The position numbers were made by a program, and so were the translations under genes. This document shows, in pieces, positions 7,775 to 15,292 of a stretch of DNA of 53,095 bases. The notes under the pieces are model-generated. The model was not told the origin of the DNA and did no database searches. It saw only the letters and a program-made list of their open reading frames with translations. The stretch's first letter is position 1. Every line of letters starts with the position of its first letter. The DNA is taken from the NCBI GenBank assembly GCA_003450735.1, contig DMEZ01000034.1, positions 822 to 53,916 of the forward strand, read 5' to 3'. Origin of the DNA: Elusimicrobiota bacterium (GTDB taxonomy: Bacteria; Elusimicrobiota; Elusimicrobia; UBA1565).

Positions 7775-8838
7775 CGCAGCGCCGCCATCGCGTTCTGCAG
7801 GGCGTCGGGGTGGTGGCACTTCTCCAGGGCCACCTGCGGCGTGACGACCTTGTTGCGCACCAGCCGCAGGATGGACTTGTCCATGTTGACCATGCCCATC
7901 GCCGCCCCGGCCTCCACGGCCGGGTAGATCTGCGGCGCCTTGCCCTCGCGGATGGCGTTCTCGATGGCGGGGTTGACGAACATGATCTCCCGTGCGGCCA
8001 CGAGGCCCTTGCCGTCGGCCCGCGGCATCAGGATCTGGGCGATGGCGGCCTTCAAGTTCGCCGCCAGGCGCAGGTTGATCTGGCGGTGGCGCTCGACGGG
8101 GAACATGTTGACGATGCGCTCGACGGTCTGCATGGACTCGGTGGTCGGCAGGGTGCTGAAGACGAGCGCGCCGGATTCGGCGATGCGCAGGGCGGCCTCG
8201 GCGGTCTCCATGTCGCGCAGCTCGCCGATGAGCACCACGTCGGCCCGCTGGCGCAGGACCGACTTGAGCGCCGCGGCGTAGGAGAGGGTGTGGGTGCCGA
8301 TCTCGCGCTGGCAGAGGAGGGCGTGCTTGGAGGCGAAGGCGAACTCGATGGGGTCTTCGATGGTGACGATGTGCGCCTCGCGCTTCTTGTTGATCTCCTC
8401 GAGCAGGCAGGCCAGGGTCGCGGTCTTGCCCGAGCCGGCCGGACCCGTCATCAGCACGAGCCCGCGCGGCAGGTCGGTCAGCGCGGTCACCTCGGCGGGC
8501 AGGTCGAGGTCGTCGGGATGCGGGATGGCGGCCGGGATGACGCGGATGACGGCGTGGGGGCCGTTCTTGTGCATCGTGACGTTCATGCGGAAGCGGGCGA
8601 GTTGGGAGAGCTGGAACGAGCAGTCGAGCTCGAGCTTCTCCTGCAGGATGCGCCGCTGCTCCTCGAACAAATTCCCCATGAGCAGGCTCACGACGTCCTT
8701 CGGGACGATGGGCTCGAAGCCCTGGATCGCGCAGAGGCGGCCCGAGACCATCGCCATCGGCGGCGAGCCGCCCGTGATGAAGACGTCGGTCGCCTTCTGC
8801 TCGAGGGCGGCCTTGAGGATCTGGGAGAGTTCAGCCAT
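7771..8838 (-). CDS. PilT/PilU-like type IV pilus retraction ATPase
   Basis: A 355-aa secretion-superfamily hexameric ATPase of the PilT group, which depolymerises type IV pilus fibres. Walker A is GPAGSGKT at residues 132-139. The Asp box is VTIEDPIEF, Walker B-like RQRADVVLIGELRD, and the His box is within STLPTTESMQTVERIVNMFP. The PilT-specific AxxAIAQILMPR segment is followed by a PilT/PilU-like end in place of the classic AIRNLIRE. It is more divergent than canonical PilT, and no pilB, pilC or pilin neighbours are in view. A promoter with the -10 box 6 nt before the ATG makes it a leaderless candidate. Confidence 0.9.
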   Translation of the reverse strand: MAELSQILKAALEQKATDVFITGGSPPMAMVSGRLCAIQGFEPIVPKDVVSLLMGNLFEEQRRILQEKLELDCSFQLSQLARFRMNVTMHKNGPHAVIRVIPAAIPHPDDLDLPAEVTALTDLPRGLVLMTGPAGSGKTATLACLLEEINKKREAHIVTIEDPIEFAFASKHALLCQREIGTHTLSYAAALKSVLRQRADVVLIGELRDMETAEAALRIAESGALVFSTLPTTESMQTVERIVNMFPVERHRQINLRLAANLKAAIAQILMPRADGKGLVAAREIMFVNPAIENAIREGKAPQIYPAVEAGAAMGMVNMDKSILRLVRNKVVTPQVALEKCHHPDALQNAMAALR

Positions 8839-8844
8839 GGGACT

Positions 8845-8873
8845 TATCTACCGCTTTGACGAAAGGGAGTCAA
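8845..8873 (-). promoter_or_regulatory. Promoter of the PilT-like gene; leaderless configuration
   Basis: On the minus strand TTGACT (8873-8868), a spacer of exactly 17 bp, then TAGATA (8850-8845). Only 6 nt (AGTCCC) separate it from the ATG at 8838. Transcription would start at or next to the A of the ATG. There is no Shine-Dalgarno sequence. The -35 box overlaps an imperfect hairpin (8866-8871 with 8883-8888) at the end of the upstream glycosyltransferase gene. Confidence 0.6.
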
Positions 8874-8895
8874 GCGAAGCGGGACTCCAGCCCGT

Positions 8896-10353
8896 TCAAT
8901 ACCAAGGACCGCCCTCGAGCCGGGCAGACAACTCCGCTCCGGTGGAAACCGCGAGAGAACGCGCGCCGAAGCGCCTCTCGGGATCGATCACCCAGCAAGG
9001 GCCTATCGAAAGAAGCTCTCGCCGCGTGATCAGCGCCCGGGCGCCCGGCAAGGCCCGGCCATCATGCAGGTCCTTGGGATGCGCCGGGACGAGGAGATGC
9101 GTTCTTTCCGGCAGATAATAGTACCGCAGCGGCAGGAAGTAATAGGGATGGACATGCACGATGGGCCGCCGATCGCCGGCCTGGGCTCGGATCGCTCGCG
9201 CCAGCGCCGGCAGGCGCAGGTCGACGATATGCCGCGAGGCGTAATACCCGAGCAGGCCGGCCGCCATCAGGATTTCCAGGGAGATCCGCAGCCGGCCGGC
9301 CCAACGAGTCGGCCGCGTGCAGATCCAGCCCATGAACAGATAGACGCAAGGCGACAGAAAGACGAAATAGCGCGGCTGTATCAAAGGGATAGTGACGAAC
9401 AAGGAAACGACGGGAAAGGCCGCCAGGCCCAACACGATATTCATCAGACAGAAGGCTTCGCCCTCGGCCAGGCGAGCGCCGACGCCCCCCGCTCCTCGGC
9501 CGCCGCGCAGATAGAGCGCCGCCCCGAACGCCAGCAGTCCCAGCACGAGCCCGCCGAGCCAGCTCACCCAGACCCCTCCGACCAGCGCCACGTAGGAGAG
9601 GTCGGCGACCATGTGCCCGAAGATCAGCCCGATGCGCGCCGCGTCGAAGCGTTCGACGACCAGCGTCGCGCCCTCCCACGCTCGGGCCTGCGCGATGAGC
9701 GAGGGCAGCCAGGGCGCGTAGAGGATCGCGATCGCCGCGCACGCGGCCAGCGGCGGCAGCGGAGAGCGGCGCTGCGAGGCCCTGACGAGGGTGATCAGGC
9801 CAGCCTGCGCCAGCACGAGGAAAAGGAAATAGTAGTGCGTGTAGAGGCCCAGGGCGCCCAGAACGATATAGCCCGCCCAGAGCGATCGACTCTCCCCTTC
9901 GATCAGGCGATAGGCGAGCGCGGTCTGCCCCAAGGCGATCAGGAGATACAGACTGTAGAAGCGGCCGTCCTGGGCCATGTGGATCCAATAGGAAGAAAGG
10001 CATGCGATGAAGAGGGCCGTCTCAGCCGCTTCCGGCAGCGCCCGGCGGCAGAAACGATAGAAGACCCACAAGGAGGCCGTGCCGCACAGGAAGGAGAACA
10101 AGCGGATCGCGACGAGGGGGTCAGAGAACAGCGGGACCCAAACGCGCATCAGGAGGAAGTAGAGAGGCGGAGAAGACTCGAGGCGCCGCAGGAGGTCGAG
10201 GAGATCGCCCGACCTGCTTACGACGAGGGTCAGAGCCTCATCCGACCAGAGCGAAGGGGGGAGGAGCAGGATGGCGCGCAAAAGCGCACCGACCAGCAGA
10301 AGAGCTATCGGCAAGCGCTCTCGGTAGAGCAGAGATCGAAGAGAGAGCTGCAC
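8896..10353 (-). CDS. GT39-type polytopic membrane glycosyltransferase
   Basis: A 485-aa membrane protein with about 10-12 hydrophobic helices. After the first helix comes LWSDEALTL, the acidic catalytic loop motif typical of the PMT/ArnT-type GT39 family. SPPLYFLLMRVW and GRFYSLYLLIALG are further family signatures. Such enzymes use polyprenyl-phosphate sugars to glycosylate lipids or proteins on the outer face of the inner membrane. The C-terminal third is soluble, with an HVHPYYFLP loop. The start is uncertain. I prefer the GTG at 10353, with a TACAGT box 7 nt upstream. An ATG at 10422 in the same frame would add 23 poorly hydrophobic residues. It is transcribed divergently from dacB. Confidence 0.82.
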   Translation of the reverse strand: MQLSLRSLLYRERLPIALLLVGALLRAILLLPPSLWSDEALTLVVSRSGDLLDLLRRLESSPPLYFLLMRVWVPLFSDPLVAIRLFSFLCGTASLWVFYRFCRRALPEAAETALFIACLSSYWIHMAQDGRFYSLYLLIALGQTALAYRLIEGESRSLWAGYIVLGALGLYTHYYFLFLVLAQAGLITLVRASQRRSPLPPLAACAAIAILYAPWLPSLIAQARAWEGATLVVERFDAARIGLIFGHMVADLSYVALVGGVWVSWLGGLVLGLLAFGAALYLRGGRGAGGVGARLAEGEAFCLMNIVLGLAAFPVVSLFVTIPLIQPRYFVFLSPCVYLFMGWICTRPTRWAGRLRISLEILMAAGLLGYYASRHIVDLRLPALARAIRAQAGDRRPIVHVHPYYFLPLRYYYLPERTHLLVPAHPKDLHDGRALPGARALITRRELLSIGPCWVIDPERRFGARSLAVSTGAELSARLEGGPWY

Positions 10354-10420
10354 GAGACATACTGTACCATGTCGGCGGCGCAGGAGCCGAGCCGCGCCGG
10401 ACAGTTTGATATCATGAGGC
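10354..10420. promoter_or_regulatory. Back-to-back promoters between glycosyltransferase and dacB
   Basis: Minus strand: extended -10 TGG-TACAGT (box at 10366-10361), 7 nt before the GTG at 10353. Plus strand: extended -10 TGA-TATCAT (box at 10410-10415), 5 nt before the ATG at 10421. Neither has a good -35 box. Both predict leaderless or nearly leaderless transcripts. The GAGGC next to dacB could act as a weak Shine-Dalgarno if transcription started further upstream. Confidence 0.5.
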
Positions 10421-11869
10421 ATGCTCCGCATCGCCCTCGCCTCAGCGCTCCTCTTCCCGCCGGCCTGGGCCGGCGCGGCGCGGGCGGGAGGCTTCGAGGC
10501 GTGGCAGTCGACCCCCGCCCTCAAGAACGCGCTCTGGGGCCTCAGCGCGGCCTTCGCCGATTCCGGCGAGCCGATCGCGGCGTTCCAGGCGGACAAGCCC
10601 CTGACCCCCGCTTCGTCCATGAAGGTCTTCGTCACGGCCGCCGCGCTCTCGACCCTGGGCGGGAACGCCCGCTTCCGGACCCGGCTTTGCCGCAGCGGGA
10701 CACTGGGGGCCGATGGGACGCTGCGGGGAGACCTCCGTCTGATCGGAGGCGGGGACCCGACCCTGGGCACGACGCTCATGAAGGGCCGGCCGTCCATGGA
10801 GGACGTCCTGGACTCCTGGGCGGACGCGGTCAAGGCGGGCGGGATCCGGCGGGTCGAGGGCGCCGTGCTCGCCGACAACAGCCTTTTCCAGGGGCTTCCT
10901 GTCCCGGGGAGCTGGTCCTGGGAAGACCTGGGCAACTACTACGCGGCTCCGGCGGACGCGCTCTCCCTCCACGACAACCTCTACTCCCTCGTCTTCGCGC
11001 CCGGCCGCGCGGCCTCGGAGGAAGCGCGCCTCCTCAGGACGGAGCCCGAGATCCCGGGACTCCGCTTCACCAACCGGATGCGGACCGGGGCCCCGGGCTC
11101 CGGGGACGAGGCCTTCGTGTTCAACACGCCCGGCAGCACCGAGGCGACCCTCCGCGGCACGGTGCCCGCCGGCGCCCGTGAGTTCACCATCAAGGGCTCG
11201 ATCCCGGAGCCGGCGCTGTTCGCGGCGCGCGCGCTCCGATCGCGGCTGCAGCGCGCCGCCATCCCGGTCTCGGGCGAGAGCGCCCTAGCCGCCCCGCTAG
11301 CCTGCGGCCCGGACGCCCTCCTCGCCGAGACGCTCTCCCCCCCGCTCAAGGACATCGTCCGCGTCACCCACCGGAGGAGCGTGAACCTCTACGCGGAGAT
11401 GCTGGCCCGGGCCCTCGCGGTCTCGGCCGGCAGACCCGCCACCCCGGAGAACGGCGCCGCGGCCGTCCTGGACTTCCTCCGCTCGGCGAAGATCGACTCC
11501 TCCGGCCTGCGCCTCGACGACGCCTGCGGCCTCTCCCGCCGGAACGCCGTGCCGCCCAAGGCCCTGAGCGACCTGCTGGCCTTCATGTCCAGGGGGCCGA
11601 CTTTCGACGCCTTCAGGGAGTCTTTCGCCGCCCCGGGCTTAGACGAGACCTCCGGCTCCGTCCGGACGTTCGGGAAGGGCGCGCTGGAGGGGCGCCTGCG
11701 CTTCAAGCCGGGCTTCATGAGCGGCGTACGCAGCGTGTGCGGCTACCTTTCGCCCCGCAGCGGCCGTCTCATCGTCTTCGCCTTCATCGTGAACAACAGC
11801 GGAGCCTCGCGGGCCGAGATCGAAGACCTGCTCATGCCGTTCCTCGTCGAGCTGGCAGAGCAACGCTAG
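10421..11869 (+). CDS. dacB: D-alanyl-D-alanine carboxypeptidase/endopeptidase (PBP4 type)
   Basis: A 482-aa periplasmic class C low-molecular-weight penicillin-binding protein that trims or cuts peptidoglycan cross-links. It has a signal peptide (LRIALASALLFPPAWAGAARAG). The serine motif is SSMK with Ser65 and Lys68, followed by LIGGGDPTL. The SxN motif is Ser320-Val-Asn322 in RRSVNLYAEML. The third motif, normally KTG, reads Lys429-Pro-Gly431 (RFKPGFMSGVRSVCGY), an unusual change in an otherwise complete enzyme. The start has a -10 box 5 nt upstream. lpxA follows 24 nt downstream with its own promoter-like element. Confidence 0.93.
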   Translation: MLRIALASALLFPPAWAGAARAGGFEAWQSTPALKNALWGLSAAFADSGEPIAAFQADKPLTPASSMKVFVTAAALSTLGGNARFRTRLCRSGTLGADGTLRGDLRLIGGGDPTLGTTLMKGRPSMEDVLDSWADAVKAGGIRRVEGAVLADNSLFQGLPVPGSWSWEDLGNYYAAPADALSLHDNLYSLVFAPGRAASEEARLLRTEPEIPGLRFTNRMRTGAPGSGDEAFVFNTPGSTEATLRGTVPAGAREFTIKGSIPEPALFAARALRSRLQRAAIPVSGESALAAPLACGPDALLAETLSPPLKDIVRVTHRRSVNLYAEMLARALAVSAGRPATPENGAAAVLDFLRSAKIDSSGLRLDDACGLSRRNAVPPKALSDLLAFMSRGPTFDAFRESFAAPGLDETSGSVRTFGKGALEGRLRFKPGFMSGVRSVCGYLSPRSGRLIVFAFIVNNSGASRAEIEDLLMPFLVELAEQR

Positions 11870-11881
11870 TCCCTGGTTTGA

Positions 11882-11887
11882 TAGACT
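11882..11887 (+). promoter_or_regulatory. Extended -10 box of lpxA, leaderless configuration
   Basis: TGA-TAGACT, with the hexamer ending 6 nt (TCCCCC) before the lpxA ATG at 11894. There is no purine-rich Shine-Dalgarno in the gap. No clear -35 box is present, as is usual for extended -10 promoters. Confidence 0.45.
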
Positions 11888-11893
11888 TCCCCC

Positions 11894-12718
11894 ATGCCCA
11901 GAATACACCCCTTAGCCGTCGTGGATCCCTCGGCCGTCCTGGCCGACGACGTGGAAGTCGGAGCCGGCGCCGTGGTCGAAGCCGGCGTGAGCGTCGGCGC
12001 GGGCTGCATCCTGCGCCCCCACAGCGTCCTTCGCCGCGGGACCACGCTCGGCCAGAGGAACCTCGTCGACTCCTTCGCCGTGCTCGGCGGAGACCCCCAG
12101 GACCTGGGCTTCGACCGCAAGACCGACACCTTCGTGAAGGTGGGCGACGACAACACCTTCCGGGAAGGCGTGACGATCTCCCGCGCGACGAAGCCGGGAG
12201 GAGCCACCCTCATCGGCAGCCGCAACTACTGGATGGCCAACAGCCACGCCGCCCACGACTGCGTCATCGGCGACGACACGGTCATCGTCAACGCCGTCCT
12301 CCTGGCCGGACACGCCGTGGTGGGGAACCGCACGATCCTCGCCGGCGCCACGATGGTCCACCAGTTCACCTGGATCGGCGAATCGGTGATGACCCAGGGC
12401 GGTTCCGGCGCGAGCATGCACGTCCCCCCCTTCGTCCTGCTCGCCAAGGTCAACGAGATCGTCAGCCTCAACGTCGTCGGGCTCAGGCGCCATCCGACCC
12501 TGACTCACGACGACCGCAGGCAGATCAAGGAAGCCTTCCGCATCACCTACCGCAGCAACCTCTCCCCGGCCAAGGCTTTAGCCGAGATGGACGCGGCGAA
12601 GGACTGGGGCGCTCCCGCCGGCCGCTTCCGGGACTTCGTGCGGCGCGTCGTCGCCGCCGAGAAGCCCCGCAACCGCGGCCTCTGCCCGCGCAGGCGCGGC
12701 GGCGGCGAAGAAGACTAG
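11894..12718 (+). CDS. lpxA: Acyl-ACP--UDP-N-acetylglucosamine O-acyltransferase
   Basis: A 274-aa cytosolic left-handed beta-helix acyltransferase for the first step of lipid A synthesis. Hexapeptide repeats run from residue 1 to about 190. LpxA-specific marks include LGGDPQDLGF, the catalytic histidine in NSHAAHDCVIGD, ATMVHQFTWIG, and the NVVGLRR start of the C-terminal helical domain. The last ~15 residues are Arg/Gly rich (RRRGGGEED) and look like a nonconserved tail. The gene implies a lipid A-containing outer membrane. It is not in the usual lpxD-fabZ-lpxA-lpxB cluster. It sits tail to tail with the caspase-like gene, 19 bp apart. Confidence 0.95.
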   Translation: MPRIHPLAVVDPSAVLADDVEVGAGAVVEAGVSVGAGCILRPHSVLRRGTTLGQRNLVDSFAVLGGDPQDLGFDRKTDTFVKVGDDNTFREGVTISRATKPGGATLIGSRNYWMANSHAAHDCVIGDDTVIVNAVLLAGHAVVGNRTILAGATMVHQFTWIGESVMTQGGSGASMHVPPFVLLAKVNEIVSLNVVGLRRHPTLTHDDRRQIKEAFRITYRSNLSPAKALAEMDAAKDWGAPAGRFRDFVRRVVAAEKPRNRGLCPRRRGGGEED

Positions 12719-12737
12719 CGCTGAAGATCCGGCTGGG

Positions 12738-14825
12738 CTACTGACCGAGGCTCAAGGCGCAGCGGAACCCGCGCCCGCTGGCCACGCCGCTGGGCACGAG
12801 CCGCCCGCGGGAGGGGGCCCGGCAGGCATCCGCGTCGTAGTACCAGGCGCCGCCGCGCACCCCACGAGCCTTGCCGCTGTCGGGGCCCTTCGGGTTCTTG
12901 GCCGGGCTCTTCTTGTAGTAGTTCTCGTCGTACCAGTCGGCCACCCACTCCCAGGCGTTGCCGGACATGTCCATGGCGCCGTAGGGGCTCGCCCCGGCCT
13001 TGAAGCTCCCCACGGGGGCCGTGTATTGGAAGCCGTCGCGCCGCCATAGGGCGCGGTCGCGCCCGCCGCCCCAGTTCATCCGGAAGAGGCCCCCCGCGCC
13101 CGGGTCCTCGTCGCCCCAGGGGAAGCGGCGGCCGTCGGTGCCCCGCGCGGCCTTCTCCCACTCGGCCTCGGTCGGCAGGCGCTTGCCGGCCCACTCGCAG
13201 TAGGCCTTGGCCTCGCCCCAGTCGGCGTTCGTGACCGGGTGGTCGTCGCCGCTCCACTCCGGCTGCTCCTTGATCGGCCGGCCCGTCTTCTGGGAGAAGT
13301 CCCGGAACTGCGCGACCCTCACCTCGAACTTGTCGATGTAGAAGTCCCCGAGGAGCACCTTGTGCCTGGGCTTCTCGTCGTCGGCCTCGTGCGAGCCCAT
13401 CCAGAACTCGCCGGCGGGGACGAGGACCATGTCCTGGATGCCGGAGACCAGCTGGGCCTCCCCGGTCTTCTCCAAGCGCTCGCGGGCCCCGATGACGTTC
13501 TCCACCGCCGCCCCGAAAACGCCCGGCCAGTCCCTGGCGGCGTCGCGGTAGTTGGCCAGGAAAGCGTCGAGCGCCGCGAGCTTCTGCCCCTTGGCCCGCT
13601 TCAGGCGCAGGAAGCGGGAGAGCTTCTCCATGTCGGGGTTGATGTTCGACTGCAGACGGCCCCACGCATCGGAGTACTCCTTCCACTGCGCGCAGGCCTT
13701 GTCCGCCTCGGCCTTGTAGGGGTTCTCCCCCCCGACTTCGGCGAGCCGGCACCAGGCGTCCGAGCGGGCCTTGGGGAGGGCCGCCTTGTCCTCCTCCACC
13801 GTGCGGGCCTCGTCGAGGCGCTCCTCGGCCTCCACGTTGAGGCTCTCCAGAGAGCCTCCGACCGAGATGACGTTGATCTTGGGAAGGGCCGCGCCCGCCG
13901 CGGCGCCGGCGCCGAAGTCCGCGGGGGCCGCCGGAGCGGCGGCTCCGTAGCGCACGACCATCTCCGCAAGGTCGGGCCCCTTCTCGCCCGCCGCGGGCAG
14001 GGGCGCCGCGGGGTCGCCCGAGGCGAGCTCGGCGGTCTGGGAGCGGTCCTTGACCATGGTGCGCAAAACCTTGTTGACGTAGGCTACGACGTCCCTGGCC
14101 GCGACCTGGCCGGCCTTCCCCTCCGCGGCCCAGCCGCGCAGGGCGCCGAGGGCGAGGTAGCTGAAGGCGGGACGCTGGGCGCCGGGCAGGGGTCCCGCGA
14201 ACTGGTCGCTGCGCGCCGCGGTCATGACGAGGACCCTCCGCTGCGCCGCCAGGGCCCCGTCCTGCACGGCGATGAGCGGCTGGAGGCCCTCGACCAGGGG
14301 CTTGCCCTCGGGCGTGCGCCCGCTGAAACAGGCGTCGAGCAGGACGAGGGTGCGCTCCTGCCGGCCCTCGCTCAGGATCTTGATGAGCTCCTGCTGGGGC
14401 AGGCTGCGCGCGTAGATGCTGTTCGCCCTCTGCTGGGCGTCCACCCCGATGAGCACGCCGTCCTTGCCGGACTTGGCCGGGGCCCCGTGGCCGATGTAGA
14501 CGAACCACAGGGTGCCCCCGGGCTCGACCGTCTCGGCGGCCTTGGCGGCGAACTCGCGCAGATTCTCGACCGTGGCGTCGTTGTCGCGCAGGAGGGCGAC
14601 TTTCTCGAGCGGGATCTTGAGCGTGCCCGTCAGGTAGGCGTACCAGTCGTTGGCGTTGGCCGAGGCCCCCGGCACCGGCGCGACGAACGCGTATCTCTCC
14701 ACGCCCACCACCACCGCGGCGTCTTTCTCCCCGCCCCCGGGAGGGGCCTGGAGCGGCGCGGCCAGGTCGGGCCACGCGGCCCAGGCCGGAGCGCTCAGAA
14801 GGAGGGGAATCAGGACGGAGAGCAT
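12738..14825 (-). CDS. Exported caspase-like (peptidase C14) protein with C-terminal FGE-sulfatase fold
   Basis: A 695-aa protein from the ATG at 14825, chosen because it begins a signal peptide (LSVLIPLLLSAPAWA). Residues ~35-230 form a caspase/metacaspase-like domain with a His113-Cys166 dyad in YIGHGA and LLDACFSG. Residues ~290-450 are charged and helical. Residues ~460-695 form a formylglycine-generating-enzyme-like fold (VPAGEFWMGS, LPTEAEWEKA, NAWEWVADWY, RGGAW, GFRCA). This fold probably serves as a binding module, since the enzyme's paired catalytic cysteines are not evident. Caspase-FGE fusions are known in bacteria. A signal peptide would place this one in the periplasm or on the surface. 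Its promoter has the -10 box 7 nt from the ATG. Confidence 0.9.
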   Translation of the reverse strand: MLSVLIPLLLSAPAWAAWPDLAAPLQAPPGGGEKDAAVVVGVERYAFVAPVPGASANANDWYAYLTGTLKIPLEKVALLRDNDATVENLREFAAKAAETVEPGGTLWFVYIGHGAPAKSGKDGVLIGVDAQQRANSIYARSLPQQELIKILSEGRQERTLVLLDACFSGRTPEGKPLVEGLQPLIAVQDGALAAQRRVLVMTAARSDQFAGPLPGAQRPAFSYLALGALRGWAAEGKAGQVAARDVVAYVNKVLRTMVKDRSQTAELASGDPAAPLPAAGEKGPDLAEMVVRYGAAAPAAPADFGAGAAAGAALPKINVISVGGSLESLNVEAEERLDEARTVEEDKAALPKARSDAWCRLAEVGGENPYKAEADKACAQWKEYSDAWGRLQSNINPDMEKLSRFLRLKRAKGQKLAALDAFLANYRDAARDWPGVFGAAVENVIGARERLEKTGEAQLVSGIQDMVLVPAGEFWMGSHEADDEKPRHKVLLGDFYIDKFEVRVAQFRDFSQKTGRPIKEQPEWSGDDHPVTNADWGEAKAYCEWAGKRLPTEAEWEKAARGTDGRRFPWGDEDPGAGGLFRMNWGGGRDRALWRRDGFQYTAPVGSFKAGASPYGAMDMSGNAWEWVADWYDENYYKKSPAKNPKGPDSGKARGVRGGAWYYDADACRAPSRGRLVPSGVASGRGFRCALSLGQ

Positions 14826-14832
14826 CCTTCCC

Positions 14833-14861
14833 ACTATATCACGGGAGGAGGGCTCGCGCAA
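14833..14861 (-). promoter_or_regulatory. Promoter of the caspase-FGE gene; leaderless configuration
   Basis: Minus strand TTGCGC (14861-14856), 17-bp spacer, TATAGT (14838-14833) preceded by TGA (extended -10), then 7 nt (GGGAAGG) to the ATG at 14825. The expected start point falls at the start codon. The GGGAAGG would serve as a Shine-Dalgarno only if a longer transcript exists. Confidence 0.6.
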
Positions 14862-14873
14862 CTGGACTTCAGT

Positions 14874-15006
14874 TCAGGGGCGGAGCTCGTTCAACCGCAG
14901 GCAATAGCCGGGACACTCCTCGGAGCCCGTCCTGCGTCCCTTGAAGACCGGCCCCTCGTAAAGGTCGGCGAACAGCGCGACCGGAAGGGCGAGCGTGGTG
15001 CGGCGA
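14874..15006 (-). other. Coding-like fragment without a start codon, downstream of the 90-aa gene
   Basis: Directly after the stop of the 90-aa gene, the +1 frame is open to a TGA at 14874-14876. It reads ...LPVALFADLYEGPVFKG, then a segment with two cysteines (ECPGYC) and LRLNELRP at the end. Third-position GC is high, like the real genes nearby. There is no ATG, GTG or TTG start in this frame. It could be a gene remnant, the end of the 90-aa gene reached by a frameshift, or chance. Nothing else is evident in this interval. Confidence 0.25.
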
Positions 15007-15279
15007 TCAGCCCCAGTCCACCCGGAAGCGGCGCAGGTCGGAGTGCATGACGAACTCGCCCGGCTTCTCGATGCGTGCGCGCGCCTCGTGCTCTCCCGGG
15101 CCGTAGCCGTGCCAGTCGAACCACCACAGGCCCAAGGATTCGCGGCAGGCGAGCCAGGGGCCGCCGTCGATGGAGAGGCGCACGTGGCGCGCCCCCTCGG
15201 CGACCTGGATCTGGAAGGTGTAGGTGGGGTGCGAAACGGCCTCCCCCTCCTGGGGATATTCGATGGAGACCTCGGCCAC
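15007..15279 (-). CDS. Small beta-sandwich-like protein of unknown function
   Basis: A 90-aa protein starting at GTG 15279. The pattern of alternating strands (VSIEYPQEGEAV, YTFQIQVAEGARHVRLSIDGG, then YGPGEHEARARI) resembles single Ig-like or glycogen-branching-type N-terminal beta-sandwich domains. This is by eye, and no family is named with certainty. It has no signal peptide. It follows the giant protease gene by 13 nt in the same direction. A TATAAG box 5 nt upstream of the GTG could also give it its own leaderless transcript. Trp and Tyr are unusually frequent (WWFDWHGYG). Confidence 0.7.
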   Translation of the reverse strand: MAEVSIEYPQEGEAVSHPTYTFQIQVAEGARHVRLSIDGGPWLACRESLGLWWFDWHGYGPGEHEARARIEKPGEFVMHSDLRRFRVDWG

Positions 15280-15292
15280 GCCCCCTTATACC

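Noticed and set aside
8896..10935. A 679-aa version of the glycosyltransferase starting at 10935
   Set aside because: The extra ~194 residues lie antisense to dacB and read as low-complexity Arg/Ser/Pro. The membrane protein starts near 10353-10422.
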